A stretch of 6,615 nt of DNA from an uncultured Rhodospirillaceae bacterium (GCA_913048145.1 CAJWVP010000171.1:1-6615), one strand, 5' to 3'; positions 1 to 6,491 are shown, counted from the first letter of the stretch. The notes: generated by a model from the letters alone, not told the origin. Numbers and translations: made by a program.

Positions 1-580
1 GCGCCACCCACGTGAACCGCCGATCGCGGAGCACGCGCTCCAACGTCCAGGCAGCGAACTCAGTCTGATCCGAGGCGAACCTGAACTCAGCCCCGGGACG
101 CAGCAAACGGGCGAAGCTGCCCAGGTTGGCCTCGACAGTCATGCGCCGCCGATGGTGGCGAACCTTAGGCCACGGATCGCTAAACAGCAAATAAAGACGG
201 CCGAGACAGGCCGCTGGCATCATCGGCATCAGTTGACGTACATCATCGTCGTAAATGCGAATGTTGGTTAATGCCTCGTCATTGATCGCAGCCAGAAGCG
301 CGGCGACACCGTTGACATAGGGCTCACAACCAATGAACCCAATGTTTGGATGGCGCGCGGCCTGAGCCACTAAGTGCTCACCGGCCCCGAAGCCAATTTC
401 CATCCAAAGATCGTCAACCAGTTCCGGGAAAAGGATTGCAGCCTCGCCGAGATCAGAATTCGGATCCAGGCGCAACTTCGGCAGCAGCTCCGCTATCAGA
501 TGCTGCCGCGCAGCCGTTAACTTGCGCCCGGTGCGCCGCCCGAACCAACGCTGAATGGTGTGGTCCGCCTCGACGTTCAA
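1..580 (-). CDS. trmB: tRNA (guanine-N7-)-methyltransferase TrmB, 3' end outside window
   Basis: This enzyme transfers a methyl group from SAM to N7 of guanine 46 in tRNA variable loops, in the cytoplasm. The minus strand is open from 580 to the window edge (193 codons, no stop). The family usually has about 230-240 residues, so some 40 C-terminal residues are missing. The SAM-binding motif EIGFGAGEH lies at residues 61-69, and the TrmB signature SDPWPKVRHHRRR at 134-146. The family normally reads PDPWPK there, so Ser134 is a mild variant. I chose the TTG at 580-578 because it forms a TTGA overlap with the metK stop and gives a normal N-terminus leading into the FGRRTGRKL segment. No ATG lies in this frame near the expected start, and no clear Shine-Dalgarno sequence precedes the TTG. 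Translation is therefore probably coupled to metK, whose product supplies its cosubstrate. The function is secure; the exact start is inferred. Confidence 0.93.
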   Translation of the reverse strand, partial: MNVEADHTIQRWFGRRTGRKLTAARQHLIAELLPKLRLDPNSDLGEAAILFPELVDDLWMEIGFGAGEHLVAQAARHPNIGFIGCEPYVNGVAALLAAINDEALTNIRIYDDDVRQLMPMMPAACLGRLYLLFSDPWPKVRHHRRRMTVEANLGSFARLLRPGAEFRFASDQTEFAAWTLERVLRDRRFTWVA

Positions 581-1752
581 CTGGCGCCAAAAGCCGACTT
601 CAACTCATCAACCAAGTCCGTCTTCTCCCAGGAGAAGCCGCCGTCGTCATCGGGCTCACGGCCGAAATGGCCGTACGCGGCCGTACGGGCATAGATGGGT
701 CGGCTCAATTGCAGGTGCTCACGGATACCCCGCGGGCTGAGGTCAACCATCTCCTGAAGCACGTTGGCCAGTTTCACCTCGTCCACCTGAGCCGTTCTAT
801 TGGTATCGATGAGCACGGACAGGGGCTTCGAAACGCCGATGGCATAGGCCACCTGGATGGTACATTCATCCGCCAGGCCGGCAGCGACCACGTTTTTCGC
901 CACATAGCGCGCGGCGTAGGCGGCCGAACGGTCAACCTTGGTCGGATCCTTCCCAGAAAAGGCGCCGCCACCATGTGGGGCCGCGCCGCCGTAGGTATCG
1001 ACAATGATCTTCCGGCCCGTGAGGCCGGCGTCACTGTCGGGGCCGCCGATGACGAAACGACCGGTCGGGTTCACATAAAATTCATCCTCTGGGCACATCC
1101 AACCCTCGGGCAGGACGTCGAGGACGAAGGGCCGCACAATCTCACGGACATCATCCTGGGACAGGTCTTCCGTGTGCTGTGACGACACCACTACCGACGT
1201 GGCGCCGACGGGTTTGCCATCCACGTACTTGAGGGTCACCTGGCTTTTCGAATCCGGTCCCAAACCGAGGGTTTTGCCGGCGTGGCGGGCTGCCGCCATG
1301 CGGCGCAGAATATCGTGGGAGAAATGGATGGCGGCCGGCATGAGCACGTCCGTTTCGCGGCAGGCGTGGCCGAACATCAGTCCCTGGTCGCCGGCGCCCT
1401 CATCCTTATTACCGGCTGCGTCAACGCCCTGAGCGATGTCCACGGACTGCATATGGACGTGAACCTGAACCTCGGATTTCTCCCAGTGGAAGTTGTCCTG
1501 GTCGTAGCCAATGTCCTTGATCGCCTGACGGGCAACATGTTCGAGCCGTTCATTAGAAACGTCACCGACACAACGACTTTCCCCGGCCAGCACCACGAGG
1601 TTTGTGGTCACCAAAGTTTCGACGCCGGCGCGTGCGTAGGGGTCAACCTCAAGATAGGTGTCGACTATCGAATCCGAAATTCGGTCGCAAATCTTGTCGG
1701 GGTGTCCCTCGGACACGGATTCACTGGTAAATAGGTAGTTGCCGTTTTTCAA
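577..1752 (-). CDS. metK: S-adenosylmethionine synthetase MetK
   Basis: MetK makes S-adenosylmethionine from methionine and ATP, releasing phosphate and pyrophosphate; it is a cytoplasmic homotetramer in the known family. The 391-residue product has the normal full length. Visible signatures are SEGHPDK near the N-terminus (residues 14-20), GAGDQGLMFG (119-128), DAGLTGRKIIVDTYGG (241-256) and the glycine-rich phosphate-binding segment GGGAFSGKDPTKVDRS (261-276). The start is a TTG at 1752-1750, preceded by GGAGGG with 8 bases between. An upstream in-frame ATG at 1800 is cut off by a TAG at 1770-1768, so it cannot be the start. The gene overlaps trmB by 4 bases. A SAM-II-like aptamer in its leader suggests that the product represses its own synthesis. 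All key segments look intact. Confidence 0.98.
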   Translation of the reverse strand: MKNGNYLFTSESVSEGHPDKICDRISDSIVDTYLEVDPYARAGVETLVTTNLVVLAGESRCVGDVSNERLEHVARQAIKDIGYDQDNFHWEKSEVQVHVHMQSVDIAQGVDAAGNKDEGAGDQGLMFGHACRETDVLMPAAIHFSHDILRRMAAARHAGKTLGLGPDSKSQVTLKYVDGKPVGATSVVVSSQHTEDLSQDDVREIVRPFVLDVLPEGWMCPEDEFYVNPTGRFVIGGPDSDAGLTGRKIIVDTYGGAAPHGGGAFSGKDPTKVDRSAAYAARYVAKNVVAAGLADECTIQVAYAIGVSKPLSVLIDTNRTAQVDEVKLANVLQEMVDLSPRGIREHLQLSRPIYARTAAYGHFGREPDDDGGFSWEKTDLVDELKSAFGAS

Positions 1753-1760
1753 GGTCGATT

Positions 1761-1766
1761 CCCTCC
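1761..1766 (-). promoter_or_regulatory. metK ribosome binding site (GGAGGG)
   Basis: The hexamer GGAGGG lies 8 bases upstream of the TTG at 1752 and decides the metK start. It directly follows CCCTTAG (1774-1768), which can pair with the 3' strand of the upstream aptamer, so access to this site may depend on leader folding. Confidence 0.8.
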
Positions 1767-1767
1767 G

Positions 1768-1800
1768 CTAAGGGTTTACGGCGACGCGCCGCATGTTCAT
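1768..1800 (-). other. Possible 10-codon leader ORF upstream of metK
   Basis: ATG at 1800 opens a short frame reading MNMRRVAVNP, ending at TAG 1770-1768 just before the metK Shine-Dalgarno sequence. It is in the same frame as metK. It contains the hairpin CGGCG-CGT-CGCCG (1791-1779). There is no convincing ribosome binding site of its own, and the peptide contains only its initiator and one internal Met, so it does not look like an attenuator. It may be chance; it is recorded because it lies exactly between aptamer and RBS. Confidence 0.2.
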
Positions 1801-1821
1801 TCAAGGCTGAACGGCAACCGG

Positions 1822-1874
1822 GCCTCTTAGTGCCTTTTTTAACGTGGTGGCAAGCAGGTGAAATCCGTCCACGC
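1822..1874 (-). ncRNA. SAM-II-like riboswitch aptamer in the metK leader
   Basis: SAM-II aptamers are short pseudoknots that bind SAM, known mainly from alphaproteobacterial methionine and SAM genes. Read 5' to 3' on the minus strand, helix P1 is CGTGG (1873-1869) with CCACG. A GGATTT loop strand follows the first P1 strand, as in the family's GAUUU segment. The hairpin loop carries GCTTGCC, whose TGCC can pair with GGCA further 3' to form the pseudoknot P2. The stretch CCACGTTAAAAAAGG then CACTAAGAGG (ending at 1823) matches the recalled consensus pattern CCACGUUAAA-AAG-GCUAAAAGG. Differences are A for G before CUAA and G in the A-run after it, plus two extra bases between P1 and GATTT. The position, directly upstream of metK, fits feedback by the gene product. 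Ligand binding despite the variant bases is inferred, and no covariance search was run. Confidence 0.75.
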
Positions 1875-1891
1875 CCGGTCGCCGTTCGGCG

Positions 1892-1913
1892 AAGGCCGTT
1901 TTTTTACAGCCTT
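1892..1913 (-). repeat. Inverted repeat over the putative metK -10 region
   Basis: AAGGCTG and CGGCCTT flank an 8-base TAAAAAAA centre, giving 7 pairs with one G-T. The dyad covers the proposed -10 element. It could be an operator or the remains of the terminator of the degraded regulator gene. No T-tract follows the second arm on the minus strand, so it does not look like an active terminator. Confidence 0.35.
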
Positions 1914-1928
1914 TATTAACAGCGTCAA
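1901..1928 (-). promoter_or_regulatory. Candidate promoter for the metK leader
   Basis: On the minus strand, TTGACG (1928-1923) is followed after 16 bases by TAAAAA (1906-1901), a fair -35/-10 pair for a housekeeping sigma factor. Transcription would begin about 20 bases before the SAM-II-like aptamer, placing the whole aptamer in the leader. A second TTGACC about 20 bases further upstream is an alternative -35 element. Based on pattern only. Confidence 0.4.
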
Positions 1929-1985
1929 GAATAATCGCCGGTCAACTGATCCGCGCGCGATCGATATGATCCTCGAGATCGAGTG

Positions 1986-2455
1986 TCAGTCGGCCGTCTT
2001 GGCTAGAATTGTAGTCAAGTCGAACAGGCCCCGGCGCACCGCTGAATCCTAATTCGGTTAATAGGCTCGCATCAACTTCCGCGTTTCCCGTTACGCCATG
2101 GGGCTGTGTGCCAGTTCTTCCTGACGTCGGTTGGCCATGCCCAAATCCAGTTGTCCCTCGTGGGAACTAATCTCATCAGACTATTCCTCGAGGAAAAATA
2201 CGTGACAGGCGCGTCCAAAATACGCGCAAACCGATAAAGCCGAATGGCACCAATGCGATTCGCGCCGCGCTCATACTTCTATATGTACTGGAAAGTCAGG
2301 CCAACTTCGTCACCCAGGCGTTCCTGTGAATAACCAAGCAATGTTCGGCGAAACCGCAGCCGGTTGCCAACGTGAATGTCGATGGGATTGGAAACGCCAA
2401 GCGGTAGCCGTGGTCGTCACCCTATGCGTCCATCTTCGCTGCCATCAGCCGCCAT
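1986..2455 (-). pseudogene. Degraded XRE-family HTH regulator (pseudogene)
   Basis: An XRE/Cro-type helix-turn-helix protein usually sits between lnt and metK in alphaproteobacteria. Its remains are readable here on the minus strand. One frame gives NPIDIHVGNRLRFRR, then LGYSQERLGDEVGLTFQ, a TAG stop (2281-2279), then KYERGANRIGA and LDAPVTYF. Functional relatives have QKYERG, so a CAG to TAG change explains this stop. After the T-run at 2198-2194 the homology moves to another frame, as if one T were lost (YFFLEE restored). That second frame carries the family's C-terminal tail: RETRKLMRAY, then SAVRRGLFDL and LAKTAD up to a TGA at 1988-1986. Further stops lie at 2419-2417, 2183-2181, 2093-2091, 2060-2058 and 2051-2049. 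The proposed start, ATG at 2455, is approximate. Multiple independent lesions rule out a single sequencing error. No full-length product can be made. Confidence 0.9.
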
Positions 2456-2564
2456 CGGTCTCTGTCCCGGCTCACCTTCCGTTCGTGATACGGCGCCGTT
2501 TCATAATTTCCGGCTGGAACAGAATATGCGCGTTCATATACGATAATACTAGCCCATTGAGCAT
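2456..2564. other. lnt to regulator-remnant intergenic stretch
   Basis: No gene is visible here. It contains a short dyad, ATATG (2524-2528) and CATAT (2535-2539) around a 6-base centre, and an AT-rich TATTAT just upstream on the minus strand that could be an old -10 element. No hairpin with a T-tract was found, so termination after lnt is not evident. It probably once held the promoter of the now broken regulator. Confidence 0.3.
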
Positions 2565-4127
2565 TCACGGTTTCACGGCGTTACCTGGATTCGGACCCTG
2601 GGCTAGGCGCGGCAGCCAAAGAGCGGCCAAGCCCAGCGAAATCATGATCAATGTCAGCCAATCCCCATATTGGCCGTAGGGCGGTGGTCCGGCGAGCCCT
2701 TTTGGCAAAGTAGTATCCAGTCGCCCTTTCTGGCCCAGGCCCAGTCGCACCTCGATCCTTCCGTGAGCGTCGATAACGGCGGAAATGCCTGTGTTGGCAA
2801 CACGCACGACGGGTAATCCCTGCTCGACCGCACGCAACTGCGCGGCGGCGAGATGCTGATGTGGGCCCGCGGTGATCCCGAACCATGCGTCGTTGGTCAG
2901 GTTCAGCATCCACGCCGCACGACGTTGGCCAGCCCCAACCTTGGCGGGGAAGATGATCTCATAGCAGATCAACATGATTGCCGGTGGCAGGCCCGCGAGG
3001 TCAAAGACCTGGGGCGTGGTGCCCGGATGAAAATCAAGCCGGCCGGCAGTCAATTTCGAGAAGCCAAACAGCCAGCGAAGCGGCACGTATTCGCCGAAGG
3101 GCACCAGATGGCGCTTGTCGTAGGTGGCCGTGATCTCGCCCTTTGGATCGAGGGCATGTATGCTGTTGAAGACGCGCCGTTCCTCGCCTTCGACCGTTTC
3201 CCCGCGCGGCGCACCAGTGATCAGAAGTCCGTCTGCTGGTACCGCGGATGCCATGACCTGGCGGAGCCCGACGTCGGCTGAAAGGTTGAAGGGAACGGCC
3301 GTTTCTGACCAGATAACGTGGGTCGGCCAGGCGCCAGCGGCATCGGGGCCATCGCTAAGGCGCATTTGTTTGCGCACGTGTTCGAGTCGCAGTTCGCGGC
3401 GCCACTTCAGGTGTTGCTGAATGTTGGGCTGCACCAGACGCAAGCGCACCCCGTCCACGGCCGACGGCGGTGCGGAGCCGAGGCGCACATACCCCAGGAC
3501 CCATACATCGGCAAGTACAAGTAGGCCGACGCCCAGACAAATCATCGCGACGCGGCGGTTGTCGCCAAACAAAAATATGGCTGGCAATCCGGCGACGGCG
3601 ATGGTGATCATTCCCAGCCCATAGGGCCCGACCAGGGCCGCCGCCTGAAGCATCTCCGGCGAAAAACTCCAGACCGTGGCCACCAGGTTCCAGGGGAACC
3701 CGGTCAGGATGTCTGCGCGTAGCCATTCACTGGCCGCCCAAAGCCCGGCAAAGGTCAAGATTCGCGCGAGCGGCGACGGGCCCCACCACCGCCACAGGGA
3801 CCAGGCGATGGATGCCGTAGCGGCGGGAAAGATCGCCAGGCAGCCGGCCAGACCCGCGACGGCAAACGGCGCCAGCACGCCGTGCGCGACGGTGTCCACC
3901 AGAAAGGCGCTGGATACCCAGTAATAACCAACCAGTCCCTGGCCGAGGCCGAACGACCAACCAATCCCAAAGGCGCAGCGCCGATCATCGGCCTGATCCA
4001 GTATCCAGATCAGGCCCGTAATGGCCGGCAGCAGCATGAACACCAAATGAAACGGCGGCAGGGCCAGCGCCCCGATCGCACCTAAACCAACTAACTGGGC
4101 GCGGCGCAGCCAAGCCAATCGCGACAA
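2565..4127 (-). CDS. lnt: Apolipoprotein N-acyltransferase Lnt
   Basis: Lnt is an inner-membrane enzyme that adds the third acyl chain, taken from a phospholipid, to the N-terminal cysteine of lipoproteins, the last step of lipoprotein maturation. The 520-residue product is full length. The N-terminal ~210 residues are largely hydrophobic and hold several membrane segments (roughly 11-45, 54-75, 84-110, 160-187, 194-213). A nitrilase-like periplasmic domain follows at ~226-480, then a last hydrophobic segment at ~490-508. The catalytic triad is recognisable: Glu275 in WSETAVPF, Lys338 in YDKRHLVPFGEYVP and Cys388 in MLICYE, close to E267, K335 and C387 of E. coli. The start is a TTG at 4127, three bases after the corC stop, with GGAGAG at 4139-4134 as ribosome binding site inside the end of corC. 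It is the last gene of the phoH-ybeY-corC-lnt run. Confidence 0.97.
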   Translation of the reverse strand: MSRLAWLRRAQLVGLGAIGALALPPFHLVFMLLPAITGLIWILDQADDRRCAFGIGWSFGLGQGLVGYYWVSSAFLVDTVAHGVLAPFAVAGLAGCLAIFPAATASIAWSLWRWWGPSPLARILTFAGLWAASEWLRADILTGFPWNLVATVWSFSPEMLQAAALVGPYGLGMITIAVAGLPAIFLFGDNRRVAMICLGVGLLVLADVWVLGYVRLGSAPPSAVDGVRLRLVQPNIQQHLKWRRELRLEHVRKQMRLSDGPDAAGAWPTHVIWSETAVPFNLSADVGLRQVMASAVPADGLLITGAPRGETVEGEERRVFNSIHALDPKGEITATYDKRHLVPFGEYVPLRWLFGFSKLTAGRLDFHPGTTPQVFDLAGLPPAIMLICYEIIFPAKVGAGQRRAAWMLNLTNDAWFGITAGPHQHLAAAQLRAVEQGLPVVRVANTGISAVIDAHGRIEVRLGLGQKGRLDTTLPKGLAGPPPYGQYGDWLTLIMISLGLAALWLPRLAQGPNPGNAVKP

Positions 4128-4130
4128 CGC

Positions 4131-5039
4131 CTACTCTCCGCTCGGCCGTTGCGGCAGGCCGCGCAGGCGGAGCCGACGAATGCGCCGGGGGTCCGCCTCC
4201 AAGACCTCGAACTCGACGCCGGAAGAATGGCGGATCAGTTCGCCGCGGATCGGCACCCGGCCGGCCAGGGAAAACACTAGGCCGCCAAGCGTATCGATAT
4301 CCTCACGCTCCTCATCGGAGCCGAGGATGGGACCGACGGTCTCCTCCAGGTGCTCGATGGTAACACGCGCGTCGGCGATAAGACTGCCGTCCGCCGCAGG
4401 CGTCAGCGCCGGGTCGTCGTTCTGGTCGTGCTCGTCCTCAATCTCGCCGACAATTTCCTCCACCAAGTCCTCGATGGTGACCAGGCCATCGACGCCGCCA
4501 TATTCATCAACCACTAGGGCCATGTGGGCGCGCTTGACACGCATCTCCAACAGCAACTCCAGAACCTGCATGGACGGTGCCACAAACAGCACCCGGCGCA
4601 GGATACGCGACGGTGAGAAGTTGGCTTCCGCGCCGCGCCAGGCCAAGACGTCCTTGGCGTGAATAAAGCCCATGGCGTCATCCAAGGATTCGCCATACAC
4701 CGGTAGCCGGGAATGGCCCTCGCCGGTAATCACATCGATTATATCAGACAGGGCGGTTTCCCCCTCGATGGCGACGATATCTGCGCGAGGCACCATCACG
4801 TCGTGGACCGTGCGGTCGCGCAATTCGAAAATGTTGGCCAGCAACAGTCGCTCATCTTCATTGATGGGCTGATCGGATTCTTCGCGCTCTTCGATCAATT
4901 CCTCAAGTGTGTCGCGAATGGAACCGTCGCCATTGCGTCCGCGGCGCAGCATGCGCAACCAGTCGCGAAATATTCCACCCGATTTCTGTGGCGCCGACGT
5001 GTCTTCGTCGGTTGCCGGGACAGGGACAAGATCACTCAT
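4131..5039 (-). CDS. corC: CorC/HlyC/TlyC-family CBS-domain protein
   Basis: This is the soluble-type member of the CorC/HlyC family: two CBS domains and a C-terminal CorC_HlyC domain without the DUF21 membrane part. The 302 residues contain a charged N-terminus with an acidic helix (~40-60), CBS 1 (~80-137, starting VHDVMVPRADIVAI), CBS 2 (~146-203, including VVDEYGGVDGLVTIEDLVEEIVG in part) and the CorC_HlyC domain (~215-294). Relatives have been linked to magnesium/cobalt efflux, but in alphaproteobacteria a precise role is not settled and the old hemolysin label should not be taken literally. CBS pairs commonly bind adenine nucleotides. The ATG at 5039 overlaps the ybeY stop as ATGA, so the two are translationally coupled; the stop is TAG. 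Its place between ybeY and lnt is the standard one. Confidence 0.93.
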   Translation of the reverse strand: MSDLVPVPATDEDTSAPQKSGGIFRDWLRMLRRGRNGDGSIRDTLEELIEEREESDQPINEDERLLLANIFELRDRTVHDVMVPRADIVAIEGETALSDIIDVITGEGHSRLPVYGESLDDAMGFIHAKDVLAWRGAEANFSPSRILRRVLFVAPSMQVLELLLEMRVKRAHMALVVDEYGGVDGLVTIEDLVEEIVGEIEDEHDQNDDPALTPAADGSLIADARVTIEHLEETVGPILGSDEEREDIDTLGGLVFSLAGRVPIRGELIRHSSGVEFEVLEADPRRIRRLRLRGLPQRPSGE

Positions 5040-5575
5040 GGCGCCGCCGCCTCATCGGCCACCACATAGGGATCAGCGACACCGAGCTGGCCAAGGACAT
5101 CCACTTCCAGCCGCTCCATGATAGTAGCCTCGTCATCGGTTTTATGGTCGTGGCCCAAAAGATGCAGCATCCCGTGAACCACCAGATGGCTGAGATGATC
5201 CGCCGCCGTTTTGGCCTCCGCCCGGGCCTCCGCCGTGGCGGTTTCCAGAGCGATGACCACGTCTCCCAGTATCAGCGGCGCATCGGCAGGCAGGCGGGCT
5301 ATGTCGTCCTCGTCAAAAGCCGGGAAGGACAGCACGTTCGTGGCGCGGTCCTCGTTCCGGTAATCACGGTTTAGAATCTGTACCTCGGCATCATCGGTGA
5401 GCACCACGGCAGCCTCAGAGGAACGGCCGAGATCCAGCGACACGGCTATATAGGCGGCGCGCGCAGCGCGCGCAGCAACCTCCTCCGGCGCCGCTACAGC
5501 CTCCCACCATCCGTCCGTCGCGACGGTCACTTCCAAAGCCAGGATGGCAGCGGTGTTCATCTCAAGGCTTGCCAT
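5036..5575 (-). CDS. ybeY: rRNA maturation endonuclease YbeY
   Basis: YbeY is a metal-dependent endoribonuclease of the UPF0054 family, needed for correct 16S rRNA 3' end maturation and for 70S ribosome quality control. The 179-residue product has the zinc-binding motif with His134, His138 and His144 in HGMLHLLGHDH, and the conserved arginine segment RATNVLSFP (77-85). Its length is within the family range, with a slightly long alanine-rich N-terminus. The ATG at 5575 lies 14 bases inside the end of phoH and is preceded by AAGGG about five bases upstream. A second ATG at 5560 (residue 6) is possible but has a weaker site. The phoH-ybeY pairing is widely conserved and suggests related work on RNA. 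Confidence 0.96.
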   Translation of the reverse strand: MASLEMNTAAILALEVTVATDGWWEAVAAPEEVAARAARAAYIAVSLDLGRSSEAAVVLTDDAEVQILNRDYRNEDRATNVLSFPAFDEDDIARLPADAPLILGDVVIALETATAEARAEAKTAADHLSHLVVHGMLHLLGHDHKTDDEATIMERLEVDVLGQLGVADPYVVADEAAAP

Positions 5576-6479
5576 TTTTCCCTTGCCCGCTCAAGGCTTC
5601 GTCCAACTCATAACGCGCACCCGTCTGGCGCTGGGCGTCGACCTTGCCGTAGGCGTGAACGATTTTAGTGACCAAGGGATGGCGGACCACATCGGTCTCC
5701 GTGAAATTGATGAAGCGAAGGCCCCTCACATGGCCCAACACATCGATGGCGTCACGCAGGCCCGATCGCACCCCCCGCGGCAGATCAACCTGCGTCAAAT
5801 CGCCGGTGATCACCATGCTCGAATGTTCGCCCAGTCGGGTGAGGAACATCTTCATTTGGACGGCCGTGGTGTTCTGTGCCTCGTCCAGGATGACGAAAGC
5901 GTTCGACAAGGTCCGGCCTCTCATGAAGGCCAGCGGTGCAACCTCGATTTCGCCGCTTTCAAGTCGGCTGGCCACCTGCTCGCCGGGCAGCATGTCATAG
6001 AGTGCGTCATAGAGCGGGCGCAGATAGGGGTCGATCTTGTCCTGTAAATCACCCGGCAGGAACCCGAGACGTTCCCCGGCCTCCACTGCCGGACGCGAGA
6101 GAATCAGCCGATCGACCTTGCCCTGAATCAGATCCGAGACCGCCATGGCCACGGCCAGATAGGTTTTGCCGGTACCGGCCGGGCCAAGACCAAAGGTCAG
6201 ATCCGCACGGCCTAGAGCCTCAAGATATTTTGCCTGCACCGGAGAGCGCGGCATGATGGTGCGTTTGCGGGTACGGATGGAAATGCCTCCGCCTGTACTG
6301 TCATCGCTCGCGGCCATGCGCACAGCAGCCTGCACCTCCTCATCATCGTCCTCGATCGCCTTCAGTTCCTCGGCCGATATCGTCGGGGCGTCGCAATAGA
6401 ATTTCTTGCGTGCCTCCATCACACTGGCCGGCCGCAGGAGACTGCCGACATGATCGGCGCGAAATGGGGGTGTGCTCAT
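5562..6479 (-). CDS. phoH: Chimeric PhoH-family ATPase with MetE-like N-terminus
   Basis: PhoH-family (PhoH/YbeZ) proteins are cytoplasmic P-loop ATPases tied to RNA metabolism and usually encoded beside ybeY. Residues ~47-305 are a complete PhoH core: the family's EEVQAAVRMA and ISIRTRKRTIMPRSP segments, Walker A GPAGTGKT (99-106), SRPAVEAGERLGFLPGD (128-144), MRGRT (186-190), Walker B VILDEAQN (196-203) and TGD (225-227). Alphaproteobacterial PhoH normally has about 80 more residues first, a small nucleic-acid-binding-like domain (LFG...RGN...ISG). None of that is present. Residues 1-43 instead read PPFRADHVGSLLRPASVMEARKKF and ISAEELKAIED, the typical start of MetE-like methionine synthase II family proteins. 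The join is in frame inside an acidic run (EDDDEE). A strong GGAGGAGA precedes the ATG. The ATPase may still work, but binding by the lost domain would be gone. A downstream start would not restore the missing domain. Confidence 0.93.
   Translation of the reverse strand: MSTPPFRADHVGSLLRPASVMEARKKFYCDAPTISAEELKAIEDDDEEVQAAVRMAASDDSTGGGISIRTRKRTIMPRSPVQAKYLEALGRADLTFGLGPAGTGKTYLAVAMAVSDLIQGKVDRLILSRPAVEAGERLGFLPGDLQDKIDPYLRPLYDALYDMLPGEQVASRLESGEIEVAPLAFMRGRTLSNAFVILDEAQNTTAVQMKMFLTRLGEHSSMVITGDLTQVDLPRGVRSGLRDAIDVLGHVRGLRFINFTETDVVRHPLVTKIVHAYGKVDAQRQTGARYELDEALSGQGKNGKP
6351..6479 (-). pseudogene. N-terminal fragment of a MetE-like gene, fused to phoH
   Basis: Codons 1-43 of the phoH reading frame encode the first segment of a MetE-like (cobalamin-independent methionine synthase II, COG0620-type) protein: FRADHVGSLLRP followed by an EARKKF helix and ISAEELKAIED. 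In intact relatives this continues into a ~340-370 residue TIM barrel that holds the zinc and substrate sites. Here all of that is absent and the frame passes into PhoH. The fragment cannot have methyltransferase activity; it acts only as a new translation start and N-terminal extension. Confidence 0.85.
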
Positions 6480-6483
6480 GATC

Positions 6484-6491
6484 TCTCCTCC
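6484..6491 (-). promoter_or_regulatory. Strong ribosome binding site of the chimeric phoH (GGAGGAGA)
   Basis: GGAGGAGA lies with GGAGG seven bases before the ATG at 6479, close to ideal. It belongs to the MetE-like side of the join and fixes the start of the chimeric frame. It touches a hairpin just upstream, CTGCCG-GTGGCG-CGGCAG (6508-6491). Confidence 0.85.

Noticed and set aside
133..183. Ser134 in place of Pro in the TrmB FPDPWPK motif as a sign of inactivation
   Set aside because: The neighbouring Asp, Trp, Pro, Lys and basic residues are kept and the frame is intact, so a tolerated variant is more likely.
346..1182. Long plus-strand open frame (278 codons)
   Set aside because: It lies antisense to trmB and metK, both clear on the minus strand, and its product shows no recognisable domain. 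It is a shadow of GC-rich coding sequence.
1892..1913. Intrinsic terminator for the regulator gene
   Set aside because: The A-run is in the loop and no T-tract follows the stem on the minus strand.
1858..2052. Plus-strand 64-codon frame between metK and lnt
   Set aside because: It overlaps the riboswitch and the regulator remnant on the opposite strand and resembles no known protein.
1986..2455. Stop-codon recoding as an explanation for the broken regulator
   Set aside because: All three stop codons interrupt the remnant, a frameshift is also needed, and TAG ends corC while TGA ends the neighbouring genes, so normal stop usage applies.
2326..2679. Plus-strand open frame of 117 codons over the lnt end and the regulator remnant
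   Set aside because: It is antisense to recognisable XRE homology and to the lnt C-terminus, and its translation looks random.
4131..5039. Calling the CBS protein a hemolysin or a membrane transporter
   Set aside because: It has no DUF21 or other membrane segment. The hemolysin label is historical, and only the CBS-CorC_HlyC domain architecture is supported.
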